Below are positions 52,248 to 61,005 of a DNA stretch of 64,000 bases, in pieces. The notes under the pieces are model-generated. The model worked only from the letters and a program-made list of their open reading frames with translations, was not told the origin of the DNA and did no database searches. The DNA is taken from positions 62,001 through 126,000 of the forward strand of contig NZ_JACHWY010000002.1 of NCBI RefSeq assembly GCF_014191715.1, given 5' to 3'. The translations under genes were made by a program, and so were the position numbers. Numbering within the stretch: the stretch's first letter is position 1; every line of letters starts with the position of its first letter. The DNA comes from Litorivivens lipolytica (lineage in GTDB: Bacteria > Pseudomonadota > Gammaproteobacteria > Pseudomonadales > Spongiibacteraceae).

Positions 52248-52270
52248 GAAATAGGGGGCGTTAAAGAAAG

Positions 52271-52297
52271 AACCCCTCTCCTGAAGGGAGAGGGGTT
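52271..52297. terminator. Bidirectional rho-independent terminator
   Basis: AACCCCTCTCC and GGAGAGGGGTT form an 11-base stem with a five-base loop, followed by TTTG. It lies between the convergent vWA lipoprotein and nitronate monooxygenase genes. Confidence 0.85.
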
Positions 52298-52304
52298 TGT
52301 TGAA

Positions 52305-53429
52305 TCAGCCTTCCAGCTGAGCCGTCACTTTCTCATAGGCGTCGGCGTATTCAGACAACAGGCGCATCATCACACCGCGAGTAGATTCCACCGAGTTGAT
52401 CTGACCAACCACCTGACCTACCGGGTTAAAGGCCACTTTCTGAGTGTCAGCTACACCGGCGTACTTGGCAGTACGGCGAATGCCGTCACTGGACACCAGA
52501 CCCTGCAGCGGCATACCGAGCGGTTTCGGGTTTTCCGGTGCTTCCCAAGCCTCGGTCCAGTCGTTTTTCAGCATACGGCAGGGCTTGCCGGTCCAGGAGC
52601 GTGAACGCACGGTGTCTTCACTGCTGGCTTTCAGCAGGCTTTCTTTCTGGGCGGGCTCAGCGTGAGCTTCTTCAACGGTCAGCCACAGAGAACCAGTCCA
52701 TACCCCGGCGCAGCCCAGAGCCATCGCAGCCAGCATCTGCTGACCGGTACCGATACCACCCGCCGCCAGTACCGGCGTGCCTTCGGCAGCGGCAACTGCC
52801 TGCGGCCAGAAGACGATGGAGCCGACGTCACCAGTGTGGCCGCCGCCTTCACCACCTTGGGCGACGATAAAGTCGAGGCCGGCTTCGACGTGAGATTTCA
52901 CTTGTTTCACTTTGCCACACAGGGCGCCAACCAGACGGCCGCTGTCCTGAATCATTTTGACCTTGTCTGCGGGCGGCGTGCCCAGTGCGTTGGCGATCAT
53001 CACGCACTTGTCGCGGGTCAGGGCTTCTTCCAGCAGGGGGGTTGCGGTGGCTTCGGTCCAGCCCAGCAGACCCATTGTCTTGGTGCCATCTTCCCACTCG
53101 GGTACACCGTGATCGGCCAGCAGCTTCTGGGCGAAGTCGATGTGTTCCTGGGGCACCATCGCGGTCAGCTGCTTCTCCAGCTCTTCCGGTGACATGTCAC
53201 CCATGCCCTCGTACTTCTGGGGAATAACAATATCTACGCCGTAGGGCTTGTCGCCAATATGGGCGTCAATCCAGTCCAGTTCTTCCTTGAGCTGCTCGGG
53301 GGTAAAACCTACCGCGCCCAGCACGCCAATGCCGCCGGCCTTGCTCACCGCAACCACCACGTCGCGGCAGTGGGTGAAGGCAAAGATCGGGTGTTCAATA
53401 CCCAGTTTGTCGCAGAGTTCGGAACGCAT
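52305..53429 (-). CDS. Nitronate monooxygenase family protein
   Basis: 374 residues. FMN-dependent TIM barrel: FTHCRDVVVAVSKAGGIGVLG at the N-terminus, VAQGGEGGGHTGDVGS at the phosphate-binding part, and AAGGIGTGQQMLAAMALG. This is the 2-nitropropane dioxygenase/enoyl-reductase-II family. It detoxifies propionate-3-nitronate or acts on related compounds. It stands alone; a strong terminator follows. The exact substrate is not decided. Confidence 0.87.
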   Translation of the reverse strand: MRSELCDKLGIEHPIFAFTHCRDVVVAVSKAGGIGVLGAVGFTPEQLKEELDWIDAHIGDKPYGVDIVIPQKYEGMGDMSPEELEKQLTAMVPQEHIDFAQKLLADHGVPEWEDGTKTMGLLGWTEATATPLLEEALTRDKCVMIANALGTPPADKVKMIQDSGRLVGALCGKVKQVKSHVEAGLDFIVAQGGEGGGHTGDVGSIVFWPQAVAAAEGTPVLAAGGIGTGQQMLAAMALGCAGVWTGSLWLTVEEAHAEPAQKESLLKASSEDTVRSRSWTGKPCRMLKNDWTEAWEAPENPKPLGMPLQGLVSSDGIRRTAKYAGVADTQKVAFNPVGQVVGQINSVESTRGVMMRLLSEYADAYEKVTAQLEG

Positions 53430-53654
53430 GATGGTGTCTCCCTGTTTTGTTTCCGCTAATACGGTTTCTGGTCATTCGGATCAGGGCACAGTATTGGTCA
53501 GGGCGTCGAGTCGGACAATGGCGCCATTTGCCATAATTTGGTGATTATTTAGATCAGTGCCGCTGCCAGCCCTTTTGTCGGCATCGCATTCGATTTACTA
53601 TGGGCCGTTCAATCTTTAACCGCGCAAATAACCCGAGGCTTTTGAGTCTAGCCG

Positions 53655-53864
53655 ATGATAGAAGAACTGGACCACAAGGAGATCCGTGCCCGATTGGCGG
53701 AATTGCGTGTTATGCACCGGGAGCTGGATCTGAAGATTGAAAGCCTGTCTGAACACCCGATCCACAACCAGCTGGAAATGCGGCGCCTGAAAAAAGAAAA
53801 GCTCTATATAAAAGACTGCATTGAACGCCTGCGCGCGCGCATCATTCCCGACCTCAACGCTTGA
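53655..53864 (+). CDS. DUF465 family small protein
   Basis: 69 residues, almost all helical and charged (HKEIRARLAELRVMHRELDLKI, RLKKEKLYIKDCIERLRAR). This is the DUF465/YdcH pattern; function unknown. It is 18 bases ahead of the flavin reductase gene. A 225-base gap before it shows no gene or clear promoter. Confidence 0.8.
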   Translation: MIEELDHKEIRARLAELRVMHRELDLKIESLSEHPIHNQLEMRRLKKEKLYIKDCIERLRARIIPDLNA

Positions 53865-53882
53865 TCGAAACGCGGCTTACTC

Positions 53883-54500
53883 ATGCTGATTGACCTGCAA
53901 GACCTGTCACCCAACCGCATTTATTTCACGATGATTCAGACGCTGATCCCGCGGCCGGTGGCCTGGGTATTGTCTGACAATGGTGACGACAGCCTGAATC
54001 TGGCGCCATTTTCCTACTTCAGCGGAGTGTGTTCCAAGCCCCCGCTGGTCATGCTCTCTATCGGCAAAAAGCCGGATGGCGATATCAAGGATACGCGCTT
54101 GAATATCCTTGAGCGCAAGCACTTTGTGGTACACATCGCCCACCGCGAGATGATGGAGCAGGTCACCCAGAGCAGTATGGTCTTGCCCCACGGTGAATCC
54201 GAGCTGGCAGCCAGTGGCTTGCAGACGACTCCTTTTGGCGACTTTGCCCTGCCTCGAATCAGTGACTGCCGGGTGGCCTATGCCTGTGAGCTCTACGAAC
54301 ATCATGAGATTGGTGCCCAAGCCATCATCTATGGTCTGGTGAAACAGATTTATCTGAGTGACGACATTGCTCGCGAAACCGATGGGCGGCTGCAGGTGGA
54401 TGCCAAGGCGCTGGACCCGATCGCTCGACTGGGTGGTGACGACTACAGCCTGATTGGCGATATCCGCACGATTCCCCGCCCCAAGCCTCCAGCAAAATAA
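53883..54500 (+). CDS. Flavin reductase-like FMN-binding protein
   Basis: 205 residues. Family pattern: IQTLIPRPVAWVLSDNGD, NLAPFSYFSGVCSKPPLVMLSIG, LNILERKHFVVHIAHREM, then a C-terminal strand with LGGDDYSLIG. Such proteins bind FMN and supply reduced flavin to a monooxygenase or act as flavoredoxins. No partner is beside it; nitronate monooxygenase is nearby but convergent in sense. A regulatory RNA follows. Confidence 0.84.
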   Translation: MLIDLQDLSPNRIYFTMIQTLIPRPVAWVLSDNGDDSLNLAPFSYFSGVCSKPPLVMLSIGKKPDGDIKDTRLNILERKHFVVHIAHREMMEQVTQSSMVLPHGESELAASGLQTTPFGDFALPRISDCRVAYACELYEHHEIGAQAIIYGLVKQIYLSDDIARETDGRLQVDAKALDPIARLGGDDYSLIGDIRTIPRPKPPAK

Positions 54501-54523
54501 TGGCGGGCTGGCAACACGCTCCG

Positions 54524-54541
54524 TGTAAGAAATATCGTACA
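54524..54541 (+). promoter_or_regulatory. GacA-type upstream activating site
   Basis: TGTAAG-AAATAT-CGTACA differs at one base from the palindromic GacA site TGTAAG-N6-CTTACA. Its centre lies about 67 bases before the proposed start of the small RNA and 54 bases before the -10-like GATAAT (54586-54591), as in rsmY/rsmZ promoters. Confidence 0.7.
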
Positions 54542-54598
54542 AATCGGCGGGAATATTTCCTATATTTCCCAAAATAGCGCCAAGTGATAATCATTCTC

Positions 54599-54743
54599 GG
54601 GCTAAGGAAGGCCCTCAGACTCGCAAGCCGGATAGGGCGACTCCTCAGGGATGGGGGCGCGTTGAAGGATTCGACGCGCTAAGGGTCGGTTCGGCACGGG
54701 TCAAAGTCGACAGCTCAAAACCGGGGAGCCCCCGGTTTTTTTT
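54599..54743 (+). ncRNA. Rsm/Csr-type regulatory RNA (RsmY/RsmZ/CsrB-like)
   Basis: About 145 bases from a start near 54599 to the T run of a perfect terminator. It has GGA motifs at 54606, 54630, 54649, 54667 and 54725. Two are shown in hairpin loops: 54658-54680 with a stem GCGCGTTGA/TCGACGCGC and loop AGGAT, and 54642-54657 with loop GGGA. This is the CsrA/RsmA binding pattern. A GacA-type site and a -10 box lie upstream at the right spacing, and no reading frame is convincing. Inferred role: it sequesters CsrA/RsmA in response to GacS/GacA. Neither the regulator nor CsrA is in the window. Confidence 0.72.
54717..54743 (+). terminator. Rho-independent terminator of the small RNA
   Basis: AAAACCGGGG, loop AGC, CCCCGGTTTT, and eight T in all from 54736 to 54743. 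The stem is perfect over ten base pairs. Confidence 0.93.
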
Positions 54744-54810
54744 CGCCTGGGCTTTTTGCTTTTCGGGTATCCTGCGCCTTGTTTTACGGGAGGTCAGGGC
54801 AGAGCAGTTT

Positions 54811-55563
54811 ATGACGGGTGATCACGTCTTCAGCGGACGGGCAGAACGCTTTCGGGAGCGGATTTACGGCTCGGCCAAGGGCGAGTTGCGACTGGAACTG
54901 GTCTGGCGAGATATGCTGGAGCAGTTGCCGCTGCAACAGGGAGCGTTAGATTGCTGGGATGCCGGGGGTGGCCTCGGTCAGATCAGCCAGCGACTGGCGA
55001 AGCTCGGTCATCGCATCGTTCTTTCTGAGCCTGCCGAAGACATGTTGGCACTGGCCCGCGCTGCGCTACCCGAGGCCGTGGATTGTCGCCAGGAAACCCT
55101 GCAGCAACATCTTTCACAAGCCCGCCAATACGACCTGATTGTCTGCCACGCCGTGTTGGAATGGCTTGCCGAGCCCCTGGAGGCCGTAGCCGCGATGGCA
55201 TCGGCCCTGCAGCCGGGAGGCTATCTCTCGCTGCTGGTTTACAACGTACACGCCATCGCCATCAATAATATGATCAAGGGCAACCTGCGCAAGGTGGCTG
55301 CGGAAAAGTTTGCCGGGGAGTCAGGCAGTTTTACCCCGCCCTCGCCGCAGGAGCCAGCTCGATTGGTAACCGTCCTTGAACAGCTGGGATTGGAGGTCTG
55401 CAGTCGCCGCAGCATGCGTTTTGCACTGGATTTCATGCCCCGTGCAGTGCGCGCCGAGCGGTCGCTGGAGGATGTGATGGCGGTGGAATGGCAGTTCGGG
55501 AATCGTGAGCCCTACTGGCAACTCGGGCGCTACGTGCATCTGGTCTGCCGCTGCCCCGACTGA
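54811..55563 (+). CDS. cmoM: tRNA uridine-34 carboxymethyl methyltransferase CmoM
   Basis: 250 residues. The SAM-binding motif is WDAGGGLGQISQRLAKLGH, with FHAVLEW-like CHAVLEWLAEPLEAV and LQPGGYLSLLVYNVHA. The sequence runs parallel to E. coli CmoM: IYGSAKGELRLELVWRD at the start and YWQLGRYVHLVCR at the end. It methylates 5-carboxymethoxyuridine at tRNA position 34. It lies just after the small RNA terminator and probably uses its own promoter. Confidence 0.9.
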   Translation: MTGDHVFSGRAERFRERIYGSAKGELRLELVWRDMLEQLPLQQGALDCWDAGGGLGQISQRLAKLGHRIVLSEPAEDMLALARAALPEAVDCRQETLQQHLSQARQYDLIVCHAVLEWLAEPLEAVAAMASALQPGGYLSLLVYNVHAIAINNMIKGNLRKVAAEKFAGESGSFTPPSPQEPARLVTVLEQLGLEVCSRRSMRFALDFMPRAVRAERSLEDVMAVEWQFGNREPYWQLGRYVHLVCRCPD

Positions 55564-55574
55564 AATTTAAAGCC

Positions 55575-55961
55575 TTAACCCGCCGTGAAGACACGACTCC
55601 GAATGCGCCAGCCCGAAGCAGTTCTGACCACTTCATCGCGGTAGCGACCGAAACCCAGCAGGGTCTTTTCTTCCGCGTCCACAATACTGAGATAGGCATG
55701 GCATAGCGCCTCGCTGGCACCGCCCTCAATGTAGAGGTTGTCGATCAGGTGTCGGGCATGGGGCACCGCCGCCACCGTGTCTTTGAAAAAGTCGATAAGG
55801 GCATCCACGCCACTGATATTGACCTCGGGCTCGTCGGCCTGAAAACGGCAGTCGTCGGTCCAGATATCCCTCATGGCGGGGAGATTGTGGTAGTCGAGGG
55901 CGTGGGCATAGCGCGCCAGCAGTTCGCGAATTTCCAGTCTGTCTTCCAGCGTCAGCGCCAT
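55575..55961 (-). CDS. SnoaL-like (NTF2-fold) protein
   Basis: 128 residues. The pattern of SnoaL_4/ring-hydroxylating beta-subunit-like proteins is visible: DRLEIRELLARYAHALD, MRDIWTDDCRF, VPHARHLIDNLYIEG, FGRYRDEVVRTASGWRI. Members are small-molecule isomerases, hydratases or non-catalytic binders. No catalytic assignment is possible. It converges on cmoM with 11 bases between. Confidence 0.8.
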   Translation of the reverse strand: MALTLEDRLEIRELLARYAHALDYHNLPAMRDIWTDDCRFQADEPEVNISGVDALIDFFKDTVAAVPHARHLIDNLYIEGGASEALCHAYLSIVDAEEKTLLGFGRYRDEVVRTASGWRIRSRVFTAG

Positions 55962-56198
55962 GTGTTTTTATCCCTCCTGTGGCATCGCCGTCCAAGTTTG
56001 CCCCGCGTTTCAGGGGAATTCAACGGCCCGCTGTCGCTTGAGCTAAACGCTTGTTCGTGCTGGGCGACAAACTTAACTAATTGAAATTAATGGTTTTTCT
56101 ATGGAGTGTGAGTATTGCTGTCGGAGTTTGGTGACAGAAATGCGGGAATACATGACGGGTTGTTTCATAACTGATTGAAAAATAAGAATAAATAATTC

Positions 56199-56214
56199 TG
56201 GCACAGTCTTTGTA
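56199..56214 (+). promoter_or_regulatory. Sigma-54-like site before the EF-hand gene
   Basis: TGGCAC-N5-TTGTA resembles the -24/-12 element TGGCAC-N5-TTGCA, but the invariant C of the -12 part is T. It lies about 75 bases before the ATG at 56289. The rest of the 327-base gap 55962-56288 is AT-rich and holds no gene. Confidence 0.3.
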
Positions 56215-56288
56215 ATAAGACGCTTGGAGAGGCAGCTCGGCAGTGCGCCGGGCTATCTCGCAAGACTATGAGTGAACAGGAGACTGTT

Positions 56289-56585
56289 ATGAAAACCAAA
56301 ACGGTAATTGCAACGATAGCCCCCTTTCTGCTGGTTGGAGCCATGGGCGCCACTGCCGGACTGTTCGACAAGGGCGAGGATGCGAAGAAAGACGAGTCGC
56401 AACAGCCTGCCGGTCAAAATGCGGGCATGTTTAACGCGCTGGATGCAAACCGAGACCAGCTGATCAGCCCTCAGGAAGCGGAGTCTAGTGCAGATGTGGC
56501 GATGTCTTTCGGTGAGCTCGACAAGAACACCGACGGTCACTTGAGCGCGGATGAATTCAACGAGTTTGAAACCATCCAGCGCTAG
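56289..56585 (+). CDS. Exported EF-hand protein
   Basis: 98 residues from ATG 56289, with AGGAG nine bases before it. A signal peptide (residues 1-24) leads to a charged linker and two EF-hand loops: DANRDQLISPQE (52-63) and DKNTDGHLSADE (78-89), with calcium ligands at the expected places. Likely a small periplasmic calcium-binding protein of unknown role. The first base of the inverted-repeat element is the last base of its stop codon. Confidence 0.82.
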   Translation: MKTKTVIATIAPFLLVGAMGATAGLFDKGEDAKKDESQQPAGQNAGMFNALDANRDQLISPQEAESSADVAMSFGELDKNTDGHLSADEFNEFETIQR

Positions 56586-56851
56586 GGCACCTGTGATTAA
56601 TTCGGCGATAACTCAGGCTATGCGTTGATTCGACTGGCAAGGCGCGGTCGCGCAGGAAGGCTGGCTGCCTTTCAAGTGATCGCAACGCGGCCAGGCGGAT
56701 CAACGCAAAGCCCCGAAGGGCGGGCCTCTGGCGCAGCCTGGACGGCGTCGCAACACTCGTCAAGGAGAGCCACCCTTGACCTTCGCGCTGCTCATTGCCA
56801 GTGCGCGCCAGAGGCTCCGCTGAGCCATTGCCGAATTAATCAGAGGCGCCC
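56585..56851. mobile_element. 267-base non-coding inverted-repeat element (MITE-like)
   Basis: The ends form a 22-base inverted repeat with two mismatches: left arm 56585-56606 and right arm 56830-56851, both containing GATTAATTCGGC or its complement. Inside are two more inverted pairs: 56621-56637 with 56691-56707 (15 of 17) and an 11-base perfect pair around 56724 and 56805. The whole can fold into a branched RNA or cruciform. No convincing gene lies inside, and no target duplication is clear. It may be a transposase-less mobile repeat or a structured RNA. Confidence 0.6.
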
Positions 56852-56906
56852 TTGTGTTTCCAAGCGGTGGCGGCAAACCTCCGAGGCTATCCCCACACCT
56901 GCGCCG

Positions 56907-59642
56907 TCACCGCTTTTTTGCCTCGGAGGAGTAAACCTCAGGCTGGTTCCCTCGCCGGGGCCAGCCTTCCAAAATCAATCCCTCCTGCTCTCTGTTTAGA
57001 AAGATTGATTGAAAATACTGGCTGAGGTCTTCTGCCTGCAGGGCATTCACCGCACGTTGTACTTTGTCATTCCAGCCAGAGCCCGAGTACTCTACGGCGA
57101 TGCGCTGGCGGGTGATCTCTGACCAATAGTGTTCTGCGAGTTTCTCTCCGCGCAATGCTGCGCTATCCAACTCAGTAAGAAGCTGGGACTTTACCTGGAC
57201 AAGTTGCGCCTCAGGCAAAGTGTTTAGCCACTGGGGAAAATCCTTCAGAAACTGCTCCGTGGCCTGGTGCAGCGTATCGGGCGAGCTTGTGGCGGATTGG
57301 GCGATCAGCGCCAGGCCCTGATGCTGGTCGAGTTCAACCGGCACAACGGTGACGCCGTAGGCCAACTGTTGTTGTTCGCGCAGGCGGGCAAAGTATTGTC
57401 GTTTCAACAGTGGCAGCAGCAATTGGTAGCGAGCCTCATCACTGGCCGACTGACGCACAGCAGGGTGATAACGTAACAAGGCATTGGCGTCGCTGAATAG
57501 CTCCGTGCGTTGCAGGCCTTGGCTAGGAATAAGGCTTTCTGACGGGCTGCCGGGGCGTTCCTGTTCTATTGCCGTCGCCGCCAGCGGCAGTTCGAGACTC
57601 TGGCTTAACCGATGCGCGCTGTCGCGATCTGCGCCATAAACAAACAGTGTTGCTCGCAAGCCCGCGAGCGATTGCTGCTGCAATGTCAGCCAATCCGAGT
57701 GCACGCTGGTGTCGAGTGCTGCAATGCGATCAGTGCGACTATCGTGTTCTGGCTGCAAAGCAACGCGTAGTTGATCCACTAGCGCTTCAAACGCAAAGCG
57801 ATAATCAGGTGTTTGCCGCCAGTCATCGATGAGTCGTGTTTTCAAGGATTCAAATTCCGCTTCGGTGAGCGCGGTCTGAAGGTCTTCGCTGATGCTGGCG
57901 AGCTGCTGTTGCAGGGTTGCGATGGAGCCGCGCAATTCGACTCGCATGCCGTTTGGGTGTCGCGTCCAGCGACGACCGGGAAAGTCCCGGGTGGTTATTT
58001 TCAGCGCGCTCAGCCAGAGTTCGGCCAGCGCTCTATCATTCTGACTTAGATTAAACTCCGGGATATCCAGTGACAGGTGCAGCATGATTTGCTCGTTAGG
58101 ATGAGTAGAGGCCGCGTGCCAGATCTCCAGAGAGCCTTCGCTGAAAATTTTCTCCGGTCTGCTGACTGAAGATGAAAGTTGGGGCAGGGTGCGAGTTTCC
58201 TTCAGTTTTACCGGAGGCGTGAACGCGCTCAGCGGGAGTGGATTGGTCGTCGAAAGATCGGGCAGAGGCAGCAATTGCCACGGCACCGAAAACAAGGGGG
58301 AGCGATGAGAGCTGTCGAGTGTGGGCAGCAGTTCAATCAGTAGCCAGCGGCGTTTCTCGAGCAAGCTGAAAAATCTATCATCGGGTAGCGCCACGCTTGC
58401 TGTGCCATCGGCTTGGCTGATTTTTTGCAGCCACTGATACACGTGATCGCTTTCAATATAGTTTGGGCTTTGAGCCCCTTGTTCTTGCCGCCTAACCTTG
58501 AAGTGATCCGCAATGGCCGGGTTGCGCGCCTGCTTGGCTAGAGTGTACAGGGCTTGTAGCAGTGTATCGCGGGTAAGCTCAGGGCTGTTTAAGCCCTGAG
58601 CGCTGGGTACCCAGTGCAAACTCAGGGTGGCCTGATCGCCGGTTGCAATACCGCGGCTCAATGCCACCTGCCGGAACAGTCCGGTGTCCGCCAATTGCTG
58701 TTGCCAACTGCCGGCGCCGGTAGCCTGTGTCCAATAGCGCAGATAATCGATCAGGTTTTCCCCAGTTTTACGTGAAGCGCCCTGGAGTGGTAGCAGCAGT
58801 GTAAATTGCGGTGATGACACGGGTGCTTGAACCCGCAATCTGCGAGGTAGCGTATCGGGCGAGAAGATTTCAGGTTCCGCTGTGTTGCTGGCGGGTAGCG
58901 AGGGTAGCGAACCGAAACTCAGCGCAATGTGCTTGTTCTGGGTGGTGCGATTTTCCGGACTGACGTAGATCAGACTTAGATTGGCTGCTCGATAGTATCG
59001 GCTGAAAAATGCTTGCAGGGCGCTTTGTAGGTAGTCGAGTGAATAGGGTGAAAAACTTTCGCGATTGCCGGCGCCGTTGTGTCGAAAAGGGTGGCCGTCG
59101 ACCGTTGCGGCTTTTAGCGCATCCTGCAATAGCCAGTGCGCCTTGGTTTTGAGAAAGCCAAACTCATCGTCGACGGCGCTGATTTCGGACGCGATGATCG
59201 CGGTACTGAATTGAGGTTGGCGTATCAATCGCGCCAAGGCACGTAATAAATGCGGTGCGGCACGGTGTTGGATCTCAAAAATAAAGTAGGTGGTGTTGTG
59301 GCCTGTCTTTGCGGTGACGCGCCCTCCGTTCAAGGCCAGATAATCTCGCAACTCCAAAATTTCGCGGCCTTCGTCGCGGATGGTTTGTCGAAGAAAGACA
59401 TGCTCCGCAAGATGCGCCAGACCGGGGATGGTATTGCGAGAAGGAAGTGCGTCTTGAAAACTGCCGGCGTTGATCTGAATCCCGATCAGGGCATTGGCGC
59501 GATCCGGCCGCGACAGATTGAGACTGCGCAGACCGTTGTCGTGCTCGCGAATGTGACGATCGATATCAGCAGCGAAAGAAAAAGGCGCCAGCCCGAGTGA
59601 ACAGGCCAGCGCCACTGTGCGTAGTCGATCCGCTGAGATCAT
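56907..59642 (-). CDS. M16-family zinc metalloprotease (pitrilysin/insulinase type), exported
   Basis: 911 residues from ATG 59642, chosen because it begins a signal peptide (MISADRLRTVALACSLGLAP to FSFAA); an in-frame ATG 201 bases upstream would overlap the HlyD-like gene and bury the signal. The inverted zinc motif is HLAEH (residues 77-81), with the third ligand in SEISAVDDEF. A four-domain M16 layout fits the length. It would degrade peptides in the periplasm. It follows the HlyD-like gene by 61 bases, so it is probably part of that operon. Confidence 0.85.
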   Translation of the reverse strand: MISADRLRTVALACSLGLAPFSFAADIDRHIREHDNGLRSLNLSRPDRANALIGIQINAGSFQDALPSRNTIPGLAHLAEHVFLRQTIRDEGREILELRDYLALNGGRVTAKTGHNTTYFIFEIQHRAAPHLLRALARLIRQPQFSTAIIASEISAVDDEFGFLKTKAHWLLQDALKAATVDGHPFRHNGAGNRESFSPYSLDYLQSALQAFFSRYYRAANLSLIYVSPENRTTQNKHIALSFGSLPSLPASNTAEPEIFSPDTLPRRLRVQAPVSSPQFTLLLPLQGASRKTGENLIDYLRYWTQATGAGSWQQQLADTGLFRQVALSRGIATGDQATLSLHWVPSAQGLNSPELTRDTLLQALYTLAKQARNPAIADHFKVRRQEQGAQSPNYIESDHVYQWLQKISQADGTASVALPDDRFFSLLEKRRWLLIELLPTLDSSHRSPLFSVPWQLLPLPDLSTTNPLPLSAFTPPVKLKETRTLPQLSSSVSRPEKIFSEGSLEIWHAASTHPNEQIMLHLSLDIPEFNLSQNDRALAELWLSALKITTRDFPGRRWTRHPNGMRVELRGSIATLQQQLASISEDLQTALTEAEFESLKTRLIDDWRQTPDYRFAFEALVDQLRVALQPEHDSRTDRIAALDTSVHSDWLTLQQQSLAGLRATLFVYGADRDSAHRLSQSLELPLAATAIEQERPGSPSESLIPSQGLQRTELFSDANALLRYHPAVRQSASDEARYQLLLPLLKRQYFARLREQQQLAYGVTVVPVELDQHQGLALIAQSATSSPDTLHQATEQFLKDFPQWLNTLPEAQLVQVKSQLLTELDSAALRGEKLAEHYWSEITRQRIAVEYSGSGWNDKVQRAVNALQAEDLSQYFQSIFLNREQEGLILEGWPRRGNQPEVYSSEAKKR

Positions 59643-59703
59643 CCCGACAAGAAAGCACCGAGGTTTTGACAAGCACTCGGTGTCTGGCTTCTTGCTATAC
59701 GGC

Positions 59704-61005
59704 TCATTGAACGGCGGTAATTGCACTCGCCTGCTCGTCACCCTCCGGTGATTTTCTGGTCGACTCTCCGTTAAAGAATTCGCCGACCGCAGCGACGGCT
59801 TTCTCGATATCCTCGGCAAGAGACCAGCGCGGTACCCGGCCATAGATAGGCGTGCCCGAGTTCAGCGCATCGGGGAATTCACCGCCGTCAGCCGGCACCG
59901 CTTCGGCAACCAGAGATGCATTATCCGGCGCGTTCAACTCGCTGTAAGATTGAGCCGAGCGACTCTCCATGCGCGGATAAATTTTTTCTATCCGCAGTGG
60001 ATAATCGACGCCGGCGGAGGTGTGCGCAGGCACCACCTGGCCGACTTTCAACTTGCCCTGCGCTGAGGGCGGGAAGAATAGAAAGGCGCGGGAATCATCC
60101 TGCTCCAGCATAATGACCGCAGGTTCACCGGCCTTGAGCACATCGCCGCGTGAAACGCGAACGTTAGCGACTACGCCATCTGAAGGCGCGCGCAGTTCCA
60201 GACTGTTAAGTTGATTCTGGATGCTCTCGCGCAATTTGGTCAGGGAGGCCAGTCGGTTTTCAGGCATGGCCTGCTGGGCAGGGTCGGATTGGGATTCGGC
60301 CAGTGCCGAGCTTTGCCGGTAGGCCGCCTCCAGCTCTGCTTTCACGCGCTGGTAATCAGACCAAGTTTCCGAGTGCTGCATTTCCAGTTCCTGCAGGCTG
60401 CCCCGGGATACGGCCCCTGCCGCTACCAGTCGACGCATGGCATTGATGCGTTCGATCTCGGTGCGCGACTTACTTTCCAGCGATTCCTGCTGGGCGCGCA
60501 GCGAGGTGATACGGGCGCGGAGTTCTTCGCGGTTCGACGAAATACGCGAGGTACTTTCCACCATATCGGCCTGCATGCGGGCAATTTCTGCTTCGTTGCG
60601 CGCCAGTGCCTGCACGAGTTCCGGTGAATTCAGTTTAACCAGCGGTTGACCGGCCTTCACTTCTTCGGACGGCGATATCAGTACTTCGTCTATCGTCACC
60701 GTTTGTGACGGGGAGACATTGTACTGGCGACCACTGATGGCACCCTGCGCGTTAAACCAGAACAGTCCGGTGTAAATTTCGCGCAGTACCAGACCGACGA
60801 TGCAGCCGATAATCGCGAGGTAAATATAGCGACCCCACTGCGGTTTCTTGGGTTGCGCGACTTCCAGTGGCAGTGAGTCCGGCCCTTGAGCGCTGGAATA
60901 CCATTGACGCCAGGGGTGGCTCGGCGCTCCTCCACCGGACGCGGGCTTCGGTGCAGGTTGCGAAGTGTGGTCGTGTTTTTGCAAAGCATTGTGTCGGTTT
61001 ACCAT
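59704..61005 (-). CDS. HlyD-type membrane fusion protein (Alg44-like role)
   Basis: 433 residues: a proline-rich cytoplasmic tail, one membrane helix (residues 59-79), then a barrel-sandwich part (VTIDEVLISPSEEVKAGQPLV, then LRAPSDGVVANVRVSRGDVL) split by a coiled coil near residues 135-230. This is the HlyD/Alg44 periplasmic arrangement. No PilZ domain is present, unlike Alg44. It overlaps the GT2 gene by seven bases, so it is the likely export partner of that polysaccharide synthase. Confidence 0.85.
   Translation of the reverse strand: MVNRHNALQKHDHTSQPAPKPASGGGAPSHPWRQWYSSAQGPDSLPLEVAQPKKPQWGRYIYLAIIGCIVGLVLREIYTGLFWFNAQGAISGRQYNVSPSQTVTIDEVLISPSEEVKAGQPLVKLNSPELVQALARNEAEIARMQADMVESTSRISSNREELRARITSLRAQQESLESKSRTEIERINAMRRLVAAGAVSRGSLQELEMQHSETWSDYQRVKAELEAAYRQSSALAESQSDPAQQAMPENRLASLTKLRESIQNQLNSLELRAPSDGVVANVRVSRGDVLKAGEPAVIMLEQDDSRAFLFFPPSAQGKLKVGQVVPAHTSAGVDYPLRIEKIYPRMESRSAQSYSELNAPDNASLVAEAVPADGGEFPDALNSGTPIYGRVPRWSLAEDIEKAVAAVGEFFNGESTRKSPEGDEQASAITAVQ

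Noticed and set aside
54599-54743. Fur-regulated RyhB/PrrF-type RNA
   Set aside because: GATAATCATTCTC recalls half a Fur box, but the RNA has the GGA-loop pattern of CsrA sponges and a GacA-type site upstream.
56625-56999. Open frame inside and beyond the inverted-repeat element
   Set aside because: It runs through the palindromic element into the end of the protease gene; composition follows the folds, not a protein.
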